NCBI RefSeq assembly: GCF_001047675.1
Contig: NZ_CP011975.1
Coordinates: forward strand, 248,001-312,000
Source of the DNA: Yersinia aleksiciae
Lineage (GTDB): Bacteria > Pseudomonadota > Gammaproteobacteria > Enterobacterales > Enterobacteriaceae
Length of the DNA: 64,000 nucleotides
Reading direction: 5' to 3'
Part shown: positions 1 through 9,775 of the stretch, one piece after another
Layout of the letters: each line of letters begins with the position of its first letter
Position numbering within the stretch: position 1 is the first letter of the stretch
Notes under the pieces: generated by a model
Seen by the model: only the letters and a program-made list of their open reading frames with translations
The model's database searches: none
Told to the model about the DNA's origin: nothing
Position numbers and translations under genes: made by a program

Positions 1-32
1 CACATAACTTGTTGTCAGAACAGGATTTTAAC

Positions 33-1496
33 TCAGTACCATAGGCTCATGATTGGCCAGCCGACCAGCAGCAGCATGGAGATATAGAACACCCCCATGA
101 TCCCGCCCAACCGCCAGTAATCTTTCGATTTCACATAGCCGCAGCCATAGATAATCACACCAGGGCCGGTGGCGTAAGGTGTCAGCACCCCCATGATGCC
201 GATAGAGAGCACCAGCAACATGGATAGATGCTCCATCGGCACACCACTCAACCCTTTACCTACCGCCAAAATCACTGGCAGCATAGTGGCCGTATGCGCA
301 GATAAACTGGCAAACAGGTAGTGAGAGAAGTAGAACACCAGTACCAGCGCCACCACCGTCATCGTCGGTGAGAAACCGTCCAGATGAGTGCTCATGGTGT
401 TGGCAAACCAATCGATGAAGCCGGAACGGGTCAGGCCGTTTGCCATCACCACCAGTGTCGCCAGGTTAACTAAGGTGTTCCAAGCGCTGGAGTATTTGGT
501 GATATCTTTCCACGACACCACATGCAGCGCCAACATTAGGGATACGGCCAGCAAGCCGACTGCCGTCGCATCAATAAATGCGCCACCAAACACCCATAAG
601 CACAAGCTTAGTAGCACTAATCCGATCAGAATCATCTCTTTGCGAGTCAGTGCCCCCATCTCATTCAGTGCTGTTTGCGCCCACGCCGCCACTTCATTAC
701 TTTTCGTCACGCCGGGTTTATACAGCACATAAGAGAGCCAAGGTGCCACGATCAGCAAAATTAACCCAACCGGCAAGAATGCCAAGAACCACTGCATCCA
801 ACCGATATGGACACCAGCGATCTTATTCACAAACTCGATACCCAACACGTTAGGTGCCGCGCCCGTCACAAACATGGAGGAGCTGATACTGGTACCAATC
901 ACCATCATCCACATCAGATAGCCGCCAATGCGCCGTGACGACGGATCATTAGGGAAGGAATCGAACAGCGGCGGTAAGTTTTTCACCACCGGGAACACAG
1001 TGCCACCGGTACGGGCGGTGTTCGATGGCGTGAAAGGGGCCAACAGAATATCGATGATAACAATGGCATAGCCCAGTGTCAGGGTGCGCTTACCCATAAA
1101 CTTCACCATGAACAGGGCGATCCTGCGACCCAGTCCGGTGGCTTCATAGCCGAGAGCAAAGATAAATGCGCCGAAGACCAGCCAGACGGTGGTGCTGGAG
1201 AATCCTGCCAGCCCCCATTTCAATGACTCTTTACCGCCATTAAAGCCAGCATCAGCCACTTCTGCGGCGCTGAATAGCACCCAGTCAGAGCTGAGCACAC
1301 AAATCGTCACCGCGATAAAACTGATCGCCGTGGCGGGGATCGGCTCTAAAATCATACCCACAATCATGGCGACAAAAATCGCGAAATAGCGCCATGCTTG
1401 AGGGGGCATTCCTTCTGGGGTCGGGATCAGCAGCAGAACGGCCAGCACCACAAAGGGCGCGAGCGCTTTCCATAATTTCTCTTGCGACTTCAACAT
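33..1496 (-). CDS. citT: Citrate/succinate antiporter CitT (DASS family)
   Basis: Inner-membrane anion transporter of 487 residues, typical for the DASS/CitT family, predicted to bring citrate in while exporting succinate during anaerobic citrate fermentation. The protein is hydrophobic throughout, with a dozen or so membrane segments, and has the family hallmark segments around [11 protein letters not shown] (about residues 155-165) and GPGVIIYG near the C-terminus. It is the last gene of the citCDEFXGT operon; its start overlaps the end of citG by 7 bases, implying translational coupling, and AGGAG precedes the ATG. No oxaloacetate decarboxylase genes are present, which fits the Escherichia-type pathway with this antiporter rather than the sodium-dependent Klebsiella type. 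The substrate is inferred from context and similarity. Confidence 0.9.
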   Translation of the reverse strand: MLKSQEKLWKALAPFVVLAVLLLIPTPEGMPPQAWRYFAIFVAMIVGMILEPIPATAISFIAVTICVLSSDWVLFSAAEVADAGFNGGKESLKWGLAGFSSTTVWLVFGAFIFALGYEATGLGRRIALFMVKFMGKRTLTLGYAIVIIDILLAPFTPSNTARTGGTVFPVVKNLPPLFDSFPNDPSSRRIGGYLMWMMVIGTSISSSMFVTGAAPNVLGIEFVNKIAGVHIGWMQWFLAFLPVGLILLIVAPWLSYVLYKPGVTKSNEVAAWAQTALNEMGALTRKEMILIGLVLLSLCLWVFGGAFIDATAVGLLAVSLMLALHVVSWKDITKYSSAWNTLVNLATLVVMANGLTRSGFIDWFANTMSTHLDGFSPTMTVVALVLVFYFSHYLFASLSAHTATMLPVILAVGKGLSGVPMEHLSMLLVLSIGIMGVLTPYATGPGVIIYGCGYVKSKDYWRLGGIMGVFYISMLLLVGWPIMSLWY

Positions 1497-2455
1497 AAAG
1501 AGACTCCTATAACACCGTTATTATTTTTGTGAGCGGGATGGTGAGGGAACTGCGCCAGCAACCAGGTCAAGATCAGCAGGTCAGCACTGCCGCCAGGGCT
1601 CAGGTTGCGAGCGATACATTGGGCGTCAAACTCTTGCACCCGCCTCTGGCTGAGGGGGTCACCCATCCCTGCCGGTGAGAGTGAAGCCAGAATTTCCGTC
1701 GCCTGTTGTTGTAGCCATTGCAGCCCCGCCATACCGCCACGGGAGACCACATTGGTATCGCGGTTGACGGACATCAAAATCAGCAAGGTGTGCAATAGGG
1801 CGTGATCAGGTTGCGTACCAGCAGCTAACAAGCGCTGATACGCAGGTAAGGCATGGGTTAATACGGTGGCGAAGCCCGATTCCGCCTCACCACGTGCGCC
1901 CGTCAGTCCATGTTGATAGAACAAGCGTTGCCCCGCTGTTTGCTGTGGGTTGGTCTGGCACAGCTCCCGTTGGGTCAGCCCGCAGCAGAGACTCGCTGCC
2001 TCTTGGCAAACGGCATCAGCGTGAATCAATTCACCACGGGCTTTCAGCCGCCCCAGCGCGCAGCAGAGCAATCCCAGTGAGAAAACGCTGCCTTTATGGG
2101 TATTGACGCCGCCCGTGGCGCGAAACATGCTGTTTTCACACGCCAATCCCAGTGGGCGCAAACTGCTCAGCGCCGCTTGCCCCTGCAAAGGGTGATGGCT
2201 GATACCATGCTCAATAAAGCGCGGCAACCAGGGGGCAATAGCATCAGCACTGTCATAAAAATCGATCAGTGCCATATCTCGATGTGCGCCACAGTTGAAG
2301 CGATCGACTAAACCGGGCTTGGGTGTCAGATTGACCTCGGTCAGCATCGCCCGATAAGCCAGCCCCCCCCAGTAGGTTGAGAAGCCAGAAGCCCCCCCAG
2401 CCAGCACCGAGGGTGATAGCGTCGCCCTTGCGTCAGTGCGTTGCAGTTGTGGCAT
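1490..2455 (-). CDS. citG: Triphosphoribosyl-dephospho-CoA synthase CitG
   Basis: Makes the prosthetic-group precursor of citrate lyase (2'-(5''-triphosphoribosyl)-3'-dephospho-CoA) from ATP and dephospho-CoA. The 321-residue protein carries the family blocks [14 protein letters not shown] (about 40-53), NCGAHRDMA and [16 protein letters not shown] (about 115-130), all recognisable CitG motifs. The N-terminal 30 residues are poorly conserved and are encoded over two long G runs on the coding strand (seven and eight Gs), a possible slippage site. The start overlaps the end of citX by 23 bases and its stop overlaps citT. The enzyme works just before CitX, which transfers the precursor to CitD. 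Confidence 0.93.
   Translation of the reverse strand: MPQLQRTDARATLSPSVLAGGASGFSTYWGGLAYRAMLTEVNLTPKPGLVDRFNCGAHRDMALIDFYDSADAIAPWLPRFIEHGISHHPLQGQAALSSLRPLGLACENSMFRATGGVNTHKGSVFSLGLLCCALGRLKARGELIHADAVCQEAASLCCGLTQRELCQTNPQQTAGQRLFYQHGLTGARGEAESGFATVLTHALPAYQRLLAAGTQPDHALLHTLLILMSVNRDTNVVSRGGMAGLQWLQQQATEILASLSPAGMGDPLSQRRVQEFDAQCIARNLSPGGSADLLILTWLLAQFPHHPAHKNNNGVIGVSLC
2363..2398 (-). repeat. Two poly-G tracts in the 5' end of citG
   Basis: On the plus strand there is a run of eight C (2363-2370) and a second of seven C (2392-2398); on the citG coding strand these are G8 and G7. They encode the Gly-Gly pairs around YWGGLAY and LAGGAS, close to the N-terminus. Runs of this length are rare inside enterobacterial genes and are typical slip-strand sites, so length variants would shift citG out of frame. 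Whether variation actually occurs cannot be seen here. Confidence 0.6.
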
Positions 2456-2981
2456 TGAGCATCAACTCCATCTGAGTCAATAATTCGTCGACGCTGTGGG
2501 TTTGCGCCCGACCACACACATTGGCGGGGCGATGACACAGCAGGCAGCGGCGCGGCGGCAAGCCAACGTCACGGCGCGACAAGATCTGTCCGGTGGCATC
2601 AAGCACATCGATATCCCATAACCGGCCCTGCGGGTGTTTCAGCTCGAGGAGCATTGCCGCGTCTTTCACCTGCTCAGCAGGTAAATCAACGGCAATCAAG
2701 CCTTCACAGCCAGTCGGTAAAGGAAAAACTTCTTGCTGCAACACCGACCAGCGCTGTTGTTGGCACAAAGTAGTAATGGCCTGCCATGCCAGTGCAAACA
2801 GCTTGCGGGTCAACGGGTTATCCTTCACCGCGCCGGGGGCCACCAGCGTGAGTGAAATCAAGCTCACCTGATGGCGCGCCAACCAGAGTTGTTGCCGGTG
2901 CTGGCGCGATTCACGGCTGGTGAGCAACTCGGGCAAACTGATGGGCCGGTTAGCCGCTAATGCCGGAGAGAGCGTATTCAT
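2433..2981 (-). CDS. citX: Apo-citrate lyase phosphoribosyl-dephospho-CoA transferase CitX
   Basis: Transfers the phosphoribosyl-dephospho-CoA group made by CitG onto the acyl-carrier subunit CitD (holo-citrate lyase synthase). The length of 182 residues is normal for stand-alone CitX. Visible motifs are [13 protein letters not shown] (about 19-31), [15 protein letters not shown] (about 48-62), DIDVLD and the cysteine-rich stretch [20 protein letters not shown] near residues 143-162, which is characteristic of the family. GAGGAG lies just upstream of the ATG, inside the 3-base gap after citF. It lies between citF and citG in the usual gene order. Confidence 0.92.
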   Translation of the reverse strand: MNTLSPALAANRPISLPELLTSRESRQHRQQLWLARHQVSLISLTLVAPGAVKDNPLTRKLFALAWQAITTLCQQQRWSVLQQEVFPLPTGCEGLIAVDLPAEQVKDAAMLLELKHPQGRLWDIDVLDATGQILSRRDVGLPPRRCLLCHRPANVCGRAQTHSVDELLTQMELMLNATTATH

Positions 2982-2984
2982 CGC

Positions 2985-4520
2985 CTACTCCTCTATCTGA
3001 TGCACAACATCAATCACCGAGCCGTCGCGGTAACGCACCACGGCCACGACGCGATCAGTGAATTTGATAGGCTGTGGCACCCCAGTCAGGATCAATGCGC
3101 GCTGATAGAGCCACTCGATGGTCACCACCGGCAATCCTGCTTGCTGCAAGCGCTCGGCCAGCTCTGGTCGAGCCGGATTGACGGCAATACCGTGATCGGT
3201 CACTAAAATGTCGATACTGGAGCCAGGGGTGACACAGGTGGTCACTTCATTCACCAGTGTTGGAATGCGCCCACGTACCAAGGGTGCGACGATAATCGAC
3301 AATCGCGCCGCGACCGCCGTATCACAGTGGCCGCCGGAAGCACCGCGCAATACGCCGTCTGAACCCGTCAGCACATTGACGTTAAAACCAGTGTCAATCT
3401 CCAGCGCACTGAGCACCACCACATCCAGTCGGTCGACAGACGCCCCTTTTGAGCTGAAATTGGCATATTGATTAGCGCTGATTTCGATATGACACGGGTT
3501 GCGGGCCAGTGAGGAGGCCGCCTGCCGATCAAAGCTTTGGACATCCAGCAGCTTGGTAATTAGCCCTTTTTCATGCAGATCCACCATGGTCGAGGTGATG
3601 CCGCCGAGAGCAAAACCGGCAGTGATCTTGCGCCGCAGCATTTTATCTTCGAGAAAACGGGTGACCGCCAGTGATGCCCCGCCAGTGCCAGTTTGCAGTG
3701 AAAATCCATCGACAAAATAGCCCGATCCAGCGATAACCTCAGCAGCACGGCGAGCAATCAGTAATTCGCGGGGATTGGAGGTCATGCGGGTGGTATCAGC
3801 GCCAATCTTGTCGGCATCACCCACTTTTTCAACCTGCACAATCAAATCAACCTGATCTTGCGTAATGCTGGCGGGGTGATGGGGATAAGCCACCAGCGCT
3901 TCAGTCAGCAGCACAACACACGCTGCATATTCGGCATCCACTCTGGCGTAGCCCAAAGAGCCGCAACAGGCGTTGCCGCTAAGACCATTTATTTGACCAA
4001 AACCATTGGTATTACCGAATTCGTCACAAGCTGGCACGCCGATAAAGGCCACATCAATGGTCAATTCGCCGGATTCAATGAGGTTAACCCGCCCACCGTG
4101 AGAGTGAACTTGTACTGGTTTACCGAGTAATCCACGTGACACTTCTTCGGCCAGTGGCCCGCGCATACCGGAGGTGTAGATCTCGCTGACCACACCATTG
4201 CGAATGTGATCCACCAGTGGCGAATGACAATCGCTCAAGGAGCTGGAGGCCAATCGTAGATTTTTGAAACCCATGGCAGCGATGGCATCCATCACCAGAT
4301 TCAAGGTTAAGTCACCGGCACGGAAAGCGTGGTGGAAAGAGATGGTCATGCCATCTTGCAGCCCTGAACGGCGAATCGCCTTTTCCAATGAATCGCAAAT
4401 TTTGATGTCACGGGGCTTTTGCGCCTGCAAATTAGCTTTAGAGGCGTTTTGATATAGCTGATACGCCGGGCCGTTATCCTGGCGAACACTGAAGCTTTCT
4501 ACTCGTTGTTGCCTATTCAT
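2985..4520 (-). CDS. citF: Citrate lyase alpha subunit (citrate CoA-transferase) CitF
   Basis: Alpha subunit of the cytoplasmic citrate lyase complex. It exchanges the acetyl group on the CitD thioester for citrate, giving citryl-ACP that CitE then cleaves to acetyl-ACP and oxaloacetate. At 511 residues it matches the family length and shows family segments such as GMTISFHHAFRAGDL near residue 58, SGMRGPLAEEVSRGLL and VNEVTTCVTPGSSIDILVTDHG. Its ATG follows citE by three bases and is preceded by GAGG; citX follows after three bases. This tight packing indicates one operon with coordinated subunit synthesis. Confidence 0.95.
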   Translation of the reverse strand: MNRQQRVESFSVRQDNGPAYQLYQNASKANLQAQKPRDIKICDSLEKAIRRSGLQDGMTISFHHAFRAGDLTLNLVMDAIAAMGFKNLRLASSSLSDCHSPLVDHIRNGVVSEIYTSGMRGPLAEEVSRGLLGKPVQVHSHGGRVNLIESGELTIDVAFIGVPACDEFGNTNGFGQINGLSGNACCGSLGYARVDAEYAACVVLLTEALVAYPHHPASITQDQVDLIVQVEKVGDADKIGADTTRMTSNPRELLIARRAAEVIAGSGYFVDGFSLQTGTGGASLAVTRFLEDKMLRRKITAGFALGGITSTMVDLHEKGLITKLLDVQSFDRQAASSLARNPCHIEISANQYANFSSKGASVDRLDVVVLSALEIDTGFNVNVLTGSDGVLRGASGGHCDTAVAARLSIIVAPLVRGRIPTLVNEVTTCVTPGSSIDILVTDHGIAVNPARPELAERLQQAGLPVVTIEWLYQRALILTGVPQPIKFTDRVVAVVRYRDGSVIDVVHQIEE

Positions 4521-4523
4521 CTT

Positions 4524-5417
4524 TTATTCCTCACGCAAACCGCTGACTGCACGTTGCAAAACCAACCGCGCCCGTTCAATCACTGGGCTGTCCACCATCT
4601 TGCCGTTCAGGGAGACCACCCCGCGCCCTTCAGCTTCCGCGGCCGTGGCGGCATCAACCACCGCTTGCGCATGGCGAACTTCTTTTTCGGTCGGGGCATA
4701 GAGGTTGTGTAACAGTTCGATTTGACGCGGGTTAATCAGCGATTTGCCATCAAAGCCCAATTGTTTGATCAACGCGGCTTCTTGCAAAAATCCGGCTTCG
4801 TTATTGGCATCGGAGTAGACGGTGTCGAAAGCCTGAATCCCCACTGCGCGGGCGGCCTGCAAAATTGAGCAGCGTGCAAACAGCAGTTCAATGCCTTCTG
4901 GTGAGCGCTCGGTGCGCAAGTTGCGGACATAATCCTCCGCCCCCAATGCGATCCCCATCAGGCGCTCAGAAGCTTGTGCAATTGCCAGCGCCTGCGTAAT
5001 CCCTTGCGCTGACTCAATGGCGGCCAGCAGGCCAGTGCTGCCCACTTCGCGACCACACTCGGACTCGATACGGCTGATTTCTCGCGCCATATCCTCCACA
5101 TCTTTCGCGTTATCGGTTTTCGGCAGGCGCACGATATCGGCCCCACCGCGCACCACCGCTTCCAAATCTGCCAGTCCATAAGCGGAATCCAGCGCATTGA
5201 CCCGCACAATGGTTTCTACATCTTGATAAAGCGGGTGTTGTAAGGCGTGATAAACCAAACGGCGGGCAGCATCTTTTTCGCGCAGGATAACCGAGTCTTC
5301 TAGATCAAACATCAGTGCATCTGCCTGATAAATAAAGGCGTTACTCACCATGGCGGCATTAGCACCGGGGACGAACAACATGCTGCGGCGCATTCTGTTT
5401 TTCATTTCAGTTTTCAT
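4524..5417 (-). CDS. citE: Citrate lyase beta subunit (citryl-ACP lyase) CitE
   Basis: Cleaves citryl-ACP to oxaloacetate and acetyl-ACP in the citrate lyase complex. It is a TIM-barrel protein of the HpcH/HpaI-CitE family, with [15 protein letters not shown] at the N-terminus, LMFDLEDSV, the acidic metal-binding region [13 protein letters not shown], and [12 protein letters not shown]. The start at 5417 overlaps the citD stop as TGATG and has GGAGAG at proper distance, so it is preferred; an ATG at 5432 would add five residues but has no clear ribosome site. From 5417 the product is 297 residues, within the family range. Confidence 0.94.
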   Translation of the reverse strand: MKTEMKNRMRRSMLFVPGANAAMVSNAFIYQADALMFDLEDSVILREKDAARRLVYHALQHPLYQDVETIVRVNALDSAYGLADLEAVVRGGADIVRLPKTDNAKDVEDMAREISRIESECGREVGSTGLLAAIESAQGITQALAIAQASERLMGIALGAEDYVRNLRTERSPEGIELLFARCSILQAARAVGIQAFDTVYSDANNEAGFLQEAALIKQLGFDGKSLINPRQIELLHNLYAPTEKEVRHAQAVVDAATAAEAEGRGVVSLNGKMVDSPVIERARLVLQRAVSGLREE

Positions 5418-5710
5418 CACTGCGCTCTCCATGGCAGAATTTTTTCATCGCAGGCTCTGAGCAGTGCGGTTTCCAGTCGTGCCTGCAAAACGCAATCCAG
5501 TGCGCCTTTATCATCAATAATCAGTTGCACCCCGGTGACCTGATGCTGTTCCAGCAACGCCAGTACGCTGTAGCGAATGGCCTCACCAAACTGCTTATCC
5601 ACACTGCTGTGAATTTGTAGGTCTATTTCCGGTGGATTTAATGGCGCGATACGCACCATAACGTCGCTCGACTCCAGTGTTCCGGCGACGGCCTCTCTGA
5701 TAATTTTCAT
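5417..5710 (-). CDS. citD: Citrate lyase gamma subunit, acyl-carrier protein CitD
   Basis: Small acyl-carrier protein (97 residues) that carries the phosphoribosyl-dephospho-CoA arm. The attachment serine sits in [13 protein letters not shown] at about residues 9-21, matching the conserved serine near position 14 in the family. It is the second gene of the operon, about 96 bases after citC, and its stop codon overlaps the citE start. It would be loaded by CitX and acetylated by CitC before the lyase becomes active. Confidence 0.94.
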   Translation of the reverse strand: MKIIREAVAGTLESSDVMVRIAPLNPPEIDLQIHSSVDKQFGEAIRYSVLALLEQHQVTGVQLIIDDKGALDCVLQARLETALLRACDEKILPWRAQ

Positions 5711-5806
5711 TTTTCACCTGATTAACTTATCTTCAAATTCAGTGGTGACTGACTGACGTCTCAGTACCTATCTTTGCGCCCTGCTTTATCGACCCACGTT
5801 AATCGA

Positions 5807-6883
5807 CTAAAACAGGGCTGGATTCTTTGCGGGTAAGGCGCTTTTCTCGGTGCTGGCGGCCTTTTGCGCGCGCTGTGCCAGCAGTCGCTGTAAGTAGTGA
5901 CAGGTGGCAGGCGGCACCAGTTTGCGTATGGTTTCGGCGTCTCCCTGCGCTAATAATTTGCGCACCCAAGAGGCGGAAATGGCAGTGTTGTGATATTTAA
6001 GGCGCTCAATTTCCACCAGTGAGATCGGTGGATATGGCAATGACGCCGTTTCCAGCCAGTAGCTCATGTCGTGGTTATATTTGGCGGTCACGGTGCAAAA
6101 TGGCTCTGTACCCACAAAGCGGTGAGTCACACCCAGTGCTGGCGCTAAATATTGACGGAATATTTTCAGATCGATTTCGGTATAGCAGTCATCCGCCACA
6201 CCCTGGTCTTTAATGAAATAACAGGGGAAGGTGGCGCGAGAGATCATATATTCCGAACCGGGATGCACGGTGAGATTGGCAATATCTTGTGTACCATCGA
6301 GAACTAATTGCAGCCGATCGTCATAGGGAAAACGTGAATTATCTTCTTTCACTAAAAATAGATGTAACCAATCACACTGTGCCGCAGCCTGACGCACTAA
6401 ATATTGATGTCCACGGGTAAAAGGATTGGCATTCATCACGATGCTGCCAATTTTCTGCCCCGGCTGACGTAATTGGCTCAACTGTTTGGCATAGCGCTGT
6501 AAACGACAGGCACTATTTTCCATTAGCACCACAATGCCAGGGACACTGGCTATCGGATAAAAGCCACAATCTTTAAATAAGCTCTCATTTTTCGTTTTGG
6601 TATAGATAAACAGATGGCTGTGATGACGCTCGTAAGCCAAATTGACCAGCTCGGTTGCCAGTGTTAGCGCCAGGCCTTCGCCCCTGACCTCTTCGCTGAT
6701 GGCCACGCACTTGATAATATTGCCAGCGATGCCACCACAGGCCACCAATTTTTCATTACGGCTTACGGTAATAAATACGTCGACAGTGGTATCTATATTC
6801 AGATCGTTAGCACGTAAGAAACGTGTTATTTCTACAATCCGCTGATGGTCTGAACGATTAATTCGGCTAAATACCGCATCCAT
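5807..6883 (-). CDS. citC: [Citrate (pro-3S)-lyase] ligase CitC
   Basis: ATP-dependent ligase that acetylates the thiol of holo-CitD and so activates citrate lyase. The start at 6883 (MDAVFSRINR) is preferred, with AGAGAG upstream; a longer frame from 6916 adds 11 residues lacking family support. From there it has 358 residues. The N-terminal 130 residues look like a GNAT-type acetyltransferase fold (VACGGIAGNIIKCVAI, GEGLALTLATEL); the C-terminal part is a nucleotidyltransferase-like domain with NANPFTRGHQYL and SASWVRKLL, resembling the HxGH and SxSxxR motifs. It is the promoter-proximal gene of the operon, divergent from citA. Confidence 0.93.
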   Translation of the reverse strand: MDAVFSRINRSDHQRIVEITRFLRANDLNIDTTVDVFITVSRNEKLVACGGIAGNIIKCVAISEEVRGEGLALTLATELVNLAYERHHSHLFIYTKTKNESLFKDCGFYPIASVPGIVVLMENSACRLQRYAKQLSQLRQPGQKIGSIVMNANPFTRGHQYLVRQAAAQCDWLHLFLVKEDNSRFPYDDRLQLVLDGTQDIANLTVHPGSEYMISRATFPCYFIKDQGVADDCYTEIDLKIFRQYLAPALGVTHRFVGTEPFCTVTAKYNHDMSYWLETASLPYPPISLVEIERLKYHNTAISASWVRKLLAQGDAETIRKLVPPATCHYLQRLLAQRAQKAASTEKSALPAKNPALF

Positions 6884-7242
6884 AATTGACTCTCTGCTAT
6901 AACGTTTGCATAACAAATAAAGAACAAGTTAAATATCGAAAAATAAAATAACTTAGCATTTACTCTTTAAATAAAAAATTCACATAAAAACAACAATACG
7001 AAATAAGATATTGGAACTCGTTTTTTAATTAGAATTATTTGACGAGCACATGCTAAACATAAAAATAGCCTGATTAATTGACCTATTTCACATATAAAGC
7101 AGTAAATATAAGTTATTTAATGGTTTTAATTTTCTTAATTATTAATATATATTTTTATTTTTCTTAGCTATTTAATTATTGCCTAAATTGACTTATGTTA
7201 ACGCCTGTACTAATGGTTCATATGTTAATTAAGGTGAGTAGA
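6884..7242. promoter_or_regulatory. Divergent citC / citA control region
   Basis: This strongly AT-rich, gene-free stretch separates the citC operon from citAB. In Klebsiella and Escherichia the matching interval holds divergent promoters bound by phosphorylated CitB (DpiA). No confident operator or promoter hexamers were resolved by eye; many A/T runs are seen. The assignment rests on position. Confidence 0.55.
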
Positions 7243-8889
7243 ATGTCTCCCGTTTCTTCCGCAACAAGTAAATTAACATGGCGCGGCCGAATGTGGAGCC
7301 GGTTAAAGAATATGGCCTTCCCGCTGCGGATATTCTTTCTGCTACTCACTGTCTCGATTCTGCTCGTTGGTGCATTGGATCGCTTCCTCAGTCACAATTT
7401 TGAGCAATACCTGCTGGATCAAGTCAGTAAAACCGCAATGAATCAGGCCAAAATTATCGCGTCGATGGATTCCGTGGTGAATGCGGTTAAACATCGCGAT
7501 AAAGCCCAGTTGGCAGAGATTGTCGGTCGATTGGGCAATACCTCTGACCTGGATTATCTGGTGATCGGCGATACCCAATCCATTCGCCTTTACCATCCCA
7601 ATCCGGAGATGATCGGCTACCCGATGCAGTGGACCAAACCCGGCGCACTGGAAAGGGGCGAGAGCTACATTATCTTTGGTAAAGGTTCGATGGGTGAAGC
7701 CATGCGCGCCAAAACCCCGATCCGCGATGAGCAAGGCAAAATCATTGGGGTAGTATCGCTGGGTTACCTGATCAGCAAAATCGATCACTGGCGGCTTATT
7801 TACCTGCTACCCCTCACCCACTCGTTTATCATCGTGCTGGCGGTGTTGCTATTGCTGTCATGGCTGTTTGCCCACCATATCCGCCGTCAAATGATGGGGA
7901 TGGAACCGAAAGAGATAGCGCGAGTATTGCGCCAACAAGAGGCACTGTTCGGGGCGGTATTTGAAGGGCTACTTGCGGTTGATCCTGAGGGGAAGATCAC
8001 TGCAATCAATCAAAATGCGCGTAAAATGCTACGCATCTCAGCCACGCCACAGCAGTTGATTGGTTGCAAAGTCAGTGAGGTCGTCTCACCTGACCACTTC
8101 TTCCTCGATCAAACCGGCGATAACCGCCAAGATGAACTTTGTACCTTTAATGGCTTGAATACTATCGCTAACCGGGCCGGTATCTGGTCGGAAGAGGGTG
8201 TGTTTCAAGGCTGGGTGGTGAGTTTTCGTAGTCGGGATGATATCCATACCCTCAGTGCTCAGCTCAGCCAGATTCAACAATATGTCGAGAATCTGCGCAC
8301 CGTCCGTCACGAGCATCTGAACTGGATGTCAACCCTGAGCGGGCTGTTACAGATGAAAGAGTTTGATCGGGCGTTGGAGATGGTGAAAACCGAATCCTCC
8401 TCCCATCAGGCCCTGATTGATATGCTGCGTACCGCCTTCAATAACCGGCAGATTGCCGCGTTACTGTTTGGTAAATACCACCGCGCCAGAGAGTTAGGGC
8501 TGAACTTGAACTTTGTTCCCGGTTGTCAGTTGAGCAACCTGCCCCCAACTATTGGCGAGAATGAACTGGCCGCCATCATGGGGAATTTGCTGGATAACGC
8601 CTTTGAGGCCAGCTTAAAAAATCCGGACAGCGATAAGCAGATTGAGATTTACCTGTCTGATGAAGGTGATGATTTGATTCTCGAGGTCGCTGACCACGGG
8701 TGCGGCATTGACCCACAATTGCAAGATAGCCTGTTCGAACGGGGTATCAGCTCTAAAAACTCAGATGAACACGGTATCGGCCTGTATTTGGTGGCGACCT
8801 ATGTTCAGCAAAGTGGCGGCACCATTACGATAGAAGAAAATCCGCCACGTGGCACCCTATTTACAGTCTTTATTCCGAAGACGCATTGA
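7243..8889 (+). CDS. citA: Citrate sensor histidine kinase CitA/DpiB
   Basis: Membrane-bound sensor kinase of the CitA/DcuS family that detects citrate in the periplasm and phosphorylates CitB. The start at 7243 (MSPVSS) is chosen because AAGGTGAG lies upstream and it gives 548 residues, the length of known CitA; an ATG at 7195 is in frame but longer than the family. Order: first membrane segment about 27-46, periplasmic PAS citrate-binding domain with IRLYHPNPEMIGYP, second membrane segment about 185-205, cytoplasmic PAS, phosphoacceptor His356 in VRHEHLN, and ATPase motifs NLLDNAFEAS and GIGLYL. citB follows after 21 bases. Confidence 0.93.
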   Translation: MSPVSSATSKLTWRGRMWSRLKNMAFPLRIFFLLLTVSILLVGALDRFLSHNFEQYLLDQVSKTAMNQAKIIASMDSVVNAVKHRDKAQLAEIVGRLGNTSDLDYLVIGDTQSIRLYHPNPEMIGYPMQWTKPGALERGESYIIFGKGSMGEAMRAKTPIRDEQGKIIGVVSLGYLISKIDHWRLIYLLPLTHSFIIVLAVLLLLSWLFAHHIRRQMMGMEPKEIARVLRQQEALFGAVFEGLLAVDPEGKITAINQNARKMLRISATPQQLIGCKVSEVVSPDHFFLDQTGDNRQDELCTFNGLNTIANRAGIWSEEGVFQGWVVSFRSRDDIHTLSAQLSQIQQYVENLRTVRHEHLNWMSTLSGLLQMKEFDRALEMVKTESSSHQALIDMLRTAFNNRQIAALLFGKYHRARELGLNLNFVPGCQLSNLPPTIGENELAAIMGNLLDNAFEASLKNPDSDKQIEIYLSDEGDDLILEVADHGCGIDPQLQDSLFERGISSKNSDEHGIGLYLVATYVQQSGGTITIEENPPRGTLFTVFIPKTH

Positions 8890-8910
8890 TCTCAAAGACG
8901 GGGAGATCCC

Positions 8911-9597
8911 ATGGAATGGCTTAATATTTTAGTGGTAGAAGACGAAACACCACTGGCAGAGATGCACGCAGAATTTATCAAGCAGAGCAGCTACTGCCAT
9001 GAAGTCTGGCTGGCGGGCAATTTGCAGCAAGCCCGCAGTATGGTGGCGCGCTTTAAGCCCGATTTGATTCTGTTAGATAACTATCTGCCCGACGGTAGTG
9101 GCTTGGAATTATTACGTGAAATGACCTTACAGGGCTTCGCGGGTGGCATTATTTTCGTCACCGCCGCCAGCGACAGTGAAACCGTGTCGGAAGCTATCCG
9201 CTATGGGGTGTTTGATTACCTGATTAAGCCGGTGGCCTACGAGCGACTGGAGCAGTCATTGGCGCGATACAGCCACCGTCATCAGGTATTGCAAGATGGC
9301 ACTAAGGTCAATCAGCGCCAGATCGATGAGATGTACAATACCTATGCCCGTGGCGAGCAAAAAGTGACACTGCCGTTGGGGATCGACCAGATGACGCTGG
9401 ATAAAATCCAAACGCTATTCAGTAATAATGCCGCCGAGTACACCGCAGAAAATGTCGCGCAAGCGCTCGGGTTAAGCCGCACCACCGCTCGCCGTTATTT
9501 GGAGTTCTGTGCCACCAACCAAGCGCTACAGGCAGAGATCATTTATGGCAAGGTTGGCCGGCCGCAGCGTATTTATCGCAGCAGGAAACTGGCGTAA
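8911..9597 (+). CDS. citB: Response regulator CitB/DpiA
   Basis: Partner of CitA. The 228-residue protein has a receiver domain with phosphoacceptor Asp56 in LILLDNYLPDGSG and the switch Lys in YLIKPVAYERL, followed by a C-terminal helix-turn-helix (ENVAQALGLSRTTARRYLEF) typical of the CitB/DcuR class. It is expected to activate the divergent citrate lyase operon. It is co-transcribed with citA and followed by a strong terminator hairpin. Confidence 0.93.
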   Translation: MEWLNILVVEDETPLAEMHAEFIKQSSYCHEVWLAGNLQQARSMVARFKPDLILLDNYLPDGSGLELLREMTLQGFAGGIIFVTAASDSETVSEAIRYGVFDYLIKPVAYERLEQSLARYSHRHQVLQDGTKVNQRQIDEMYNTYARGEQKVTLPLGIDQMTLDKIQTLFSNNAAEYTAENVAQALGLSRTTARRYLEFCATNQALQAEIIYGKVGRPQRIYRSRKLA

Positions 9598-9606
9598 GCC
9601 CACTCT

Positions 9607-9640
9607 CTGCGCTCCACTTCCCCGTGGAGCGCAGTATTTT
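9607..9640 (+). terminator. Rho-independent terminator after citB
   Basis: A perfect 11-bp stem (CTGCGCTCCAC / GTGGAGCGCAG) with a six-base loop is followed by TATTTT. It starts ten bases past the citB stop and separates citAB from the uhp genes. Confidence 0.85.
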
Positions 9641-9775
9641 ACCGCAACAATTGCCTGTTTCCTCACCAAATTTAGCTTGCATATGTTAAGCCTCTAACAT
9701 TTCTGATAACAATTATTGCTCAGCTAATGATTGATCAGCATCATGCATCTATCTGCTCCACAATAATGAAAAATC

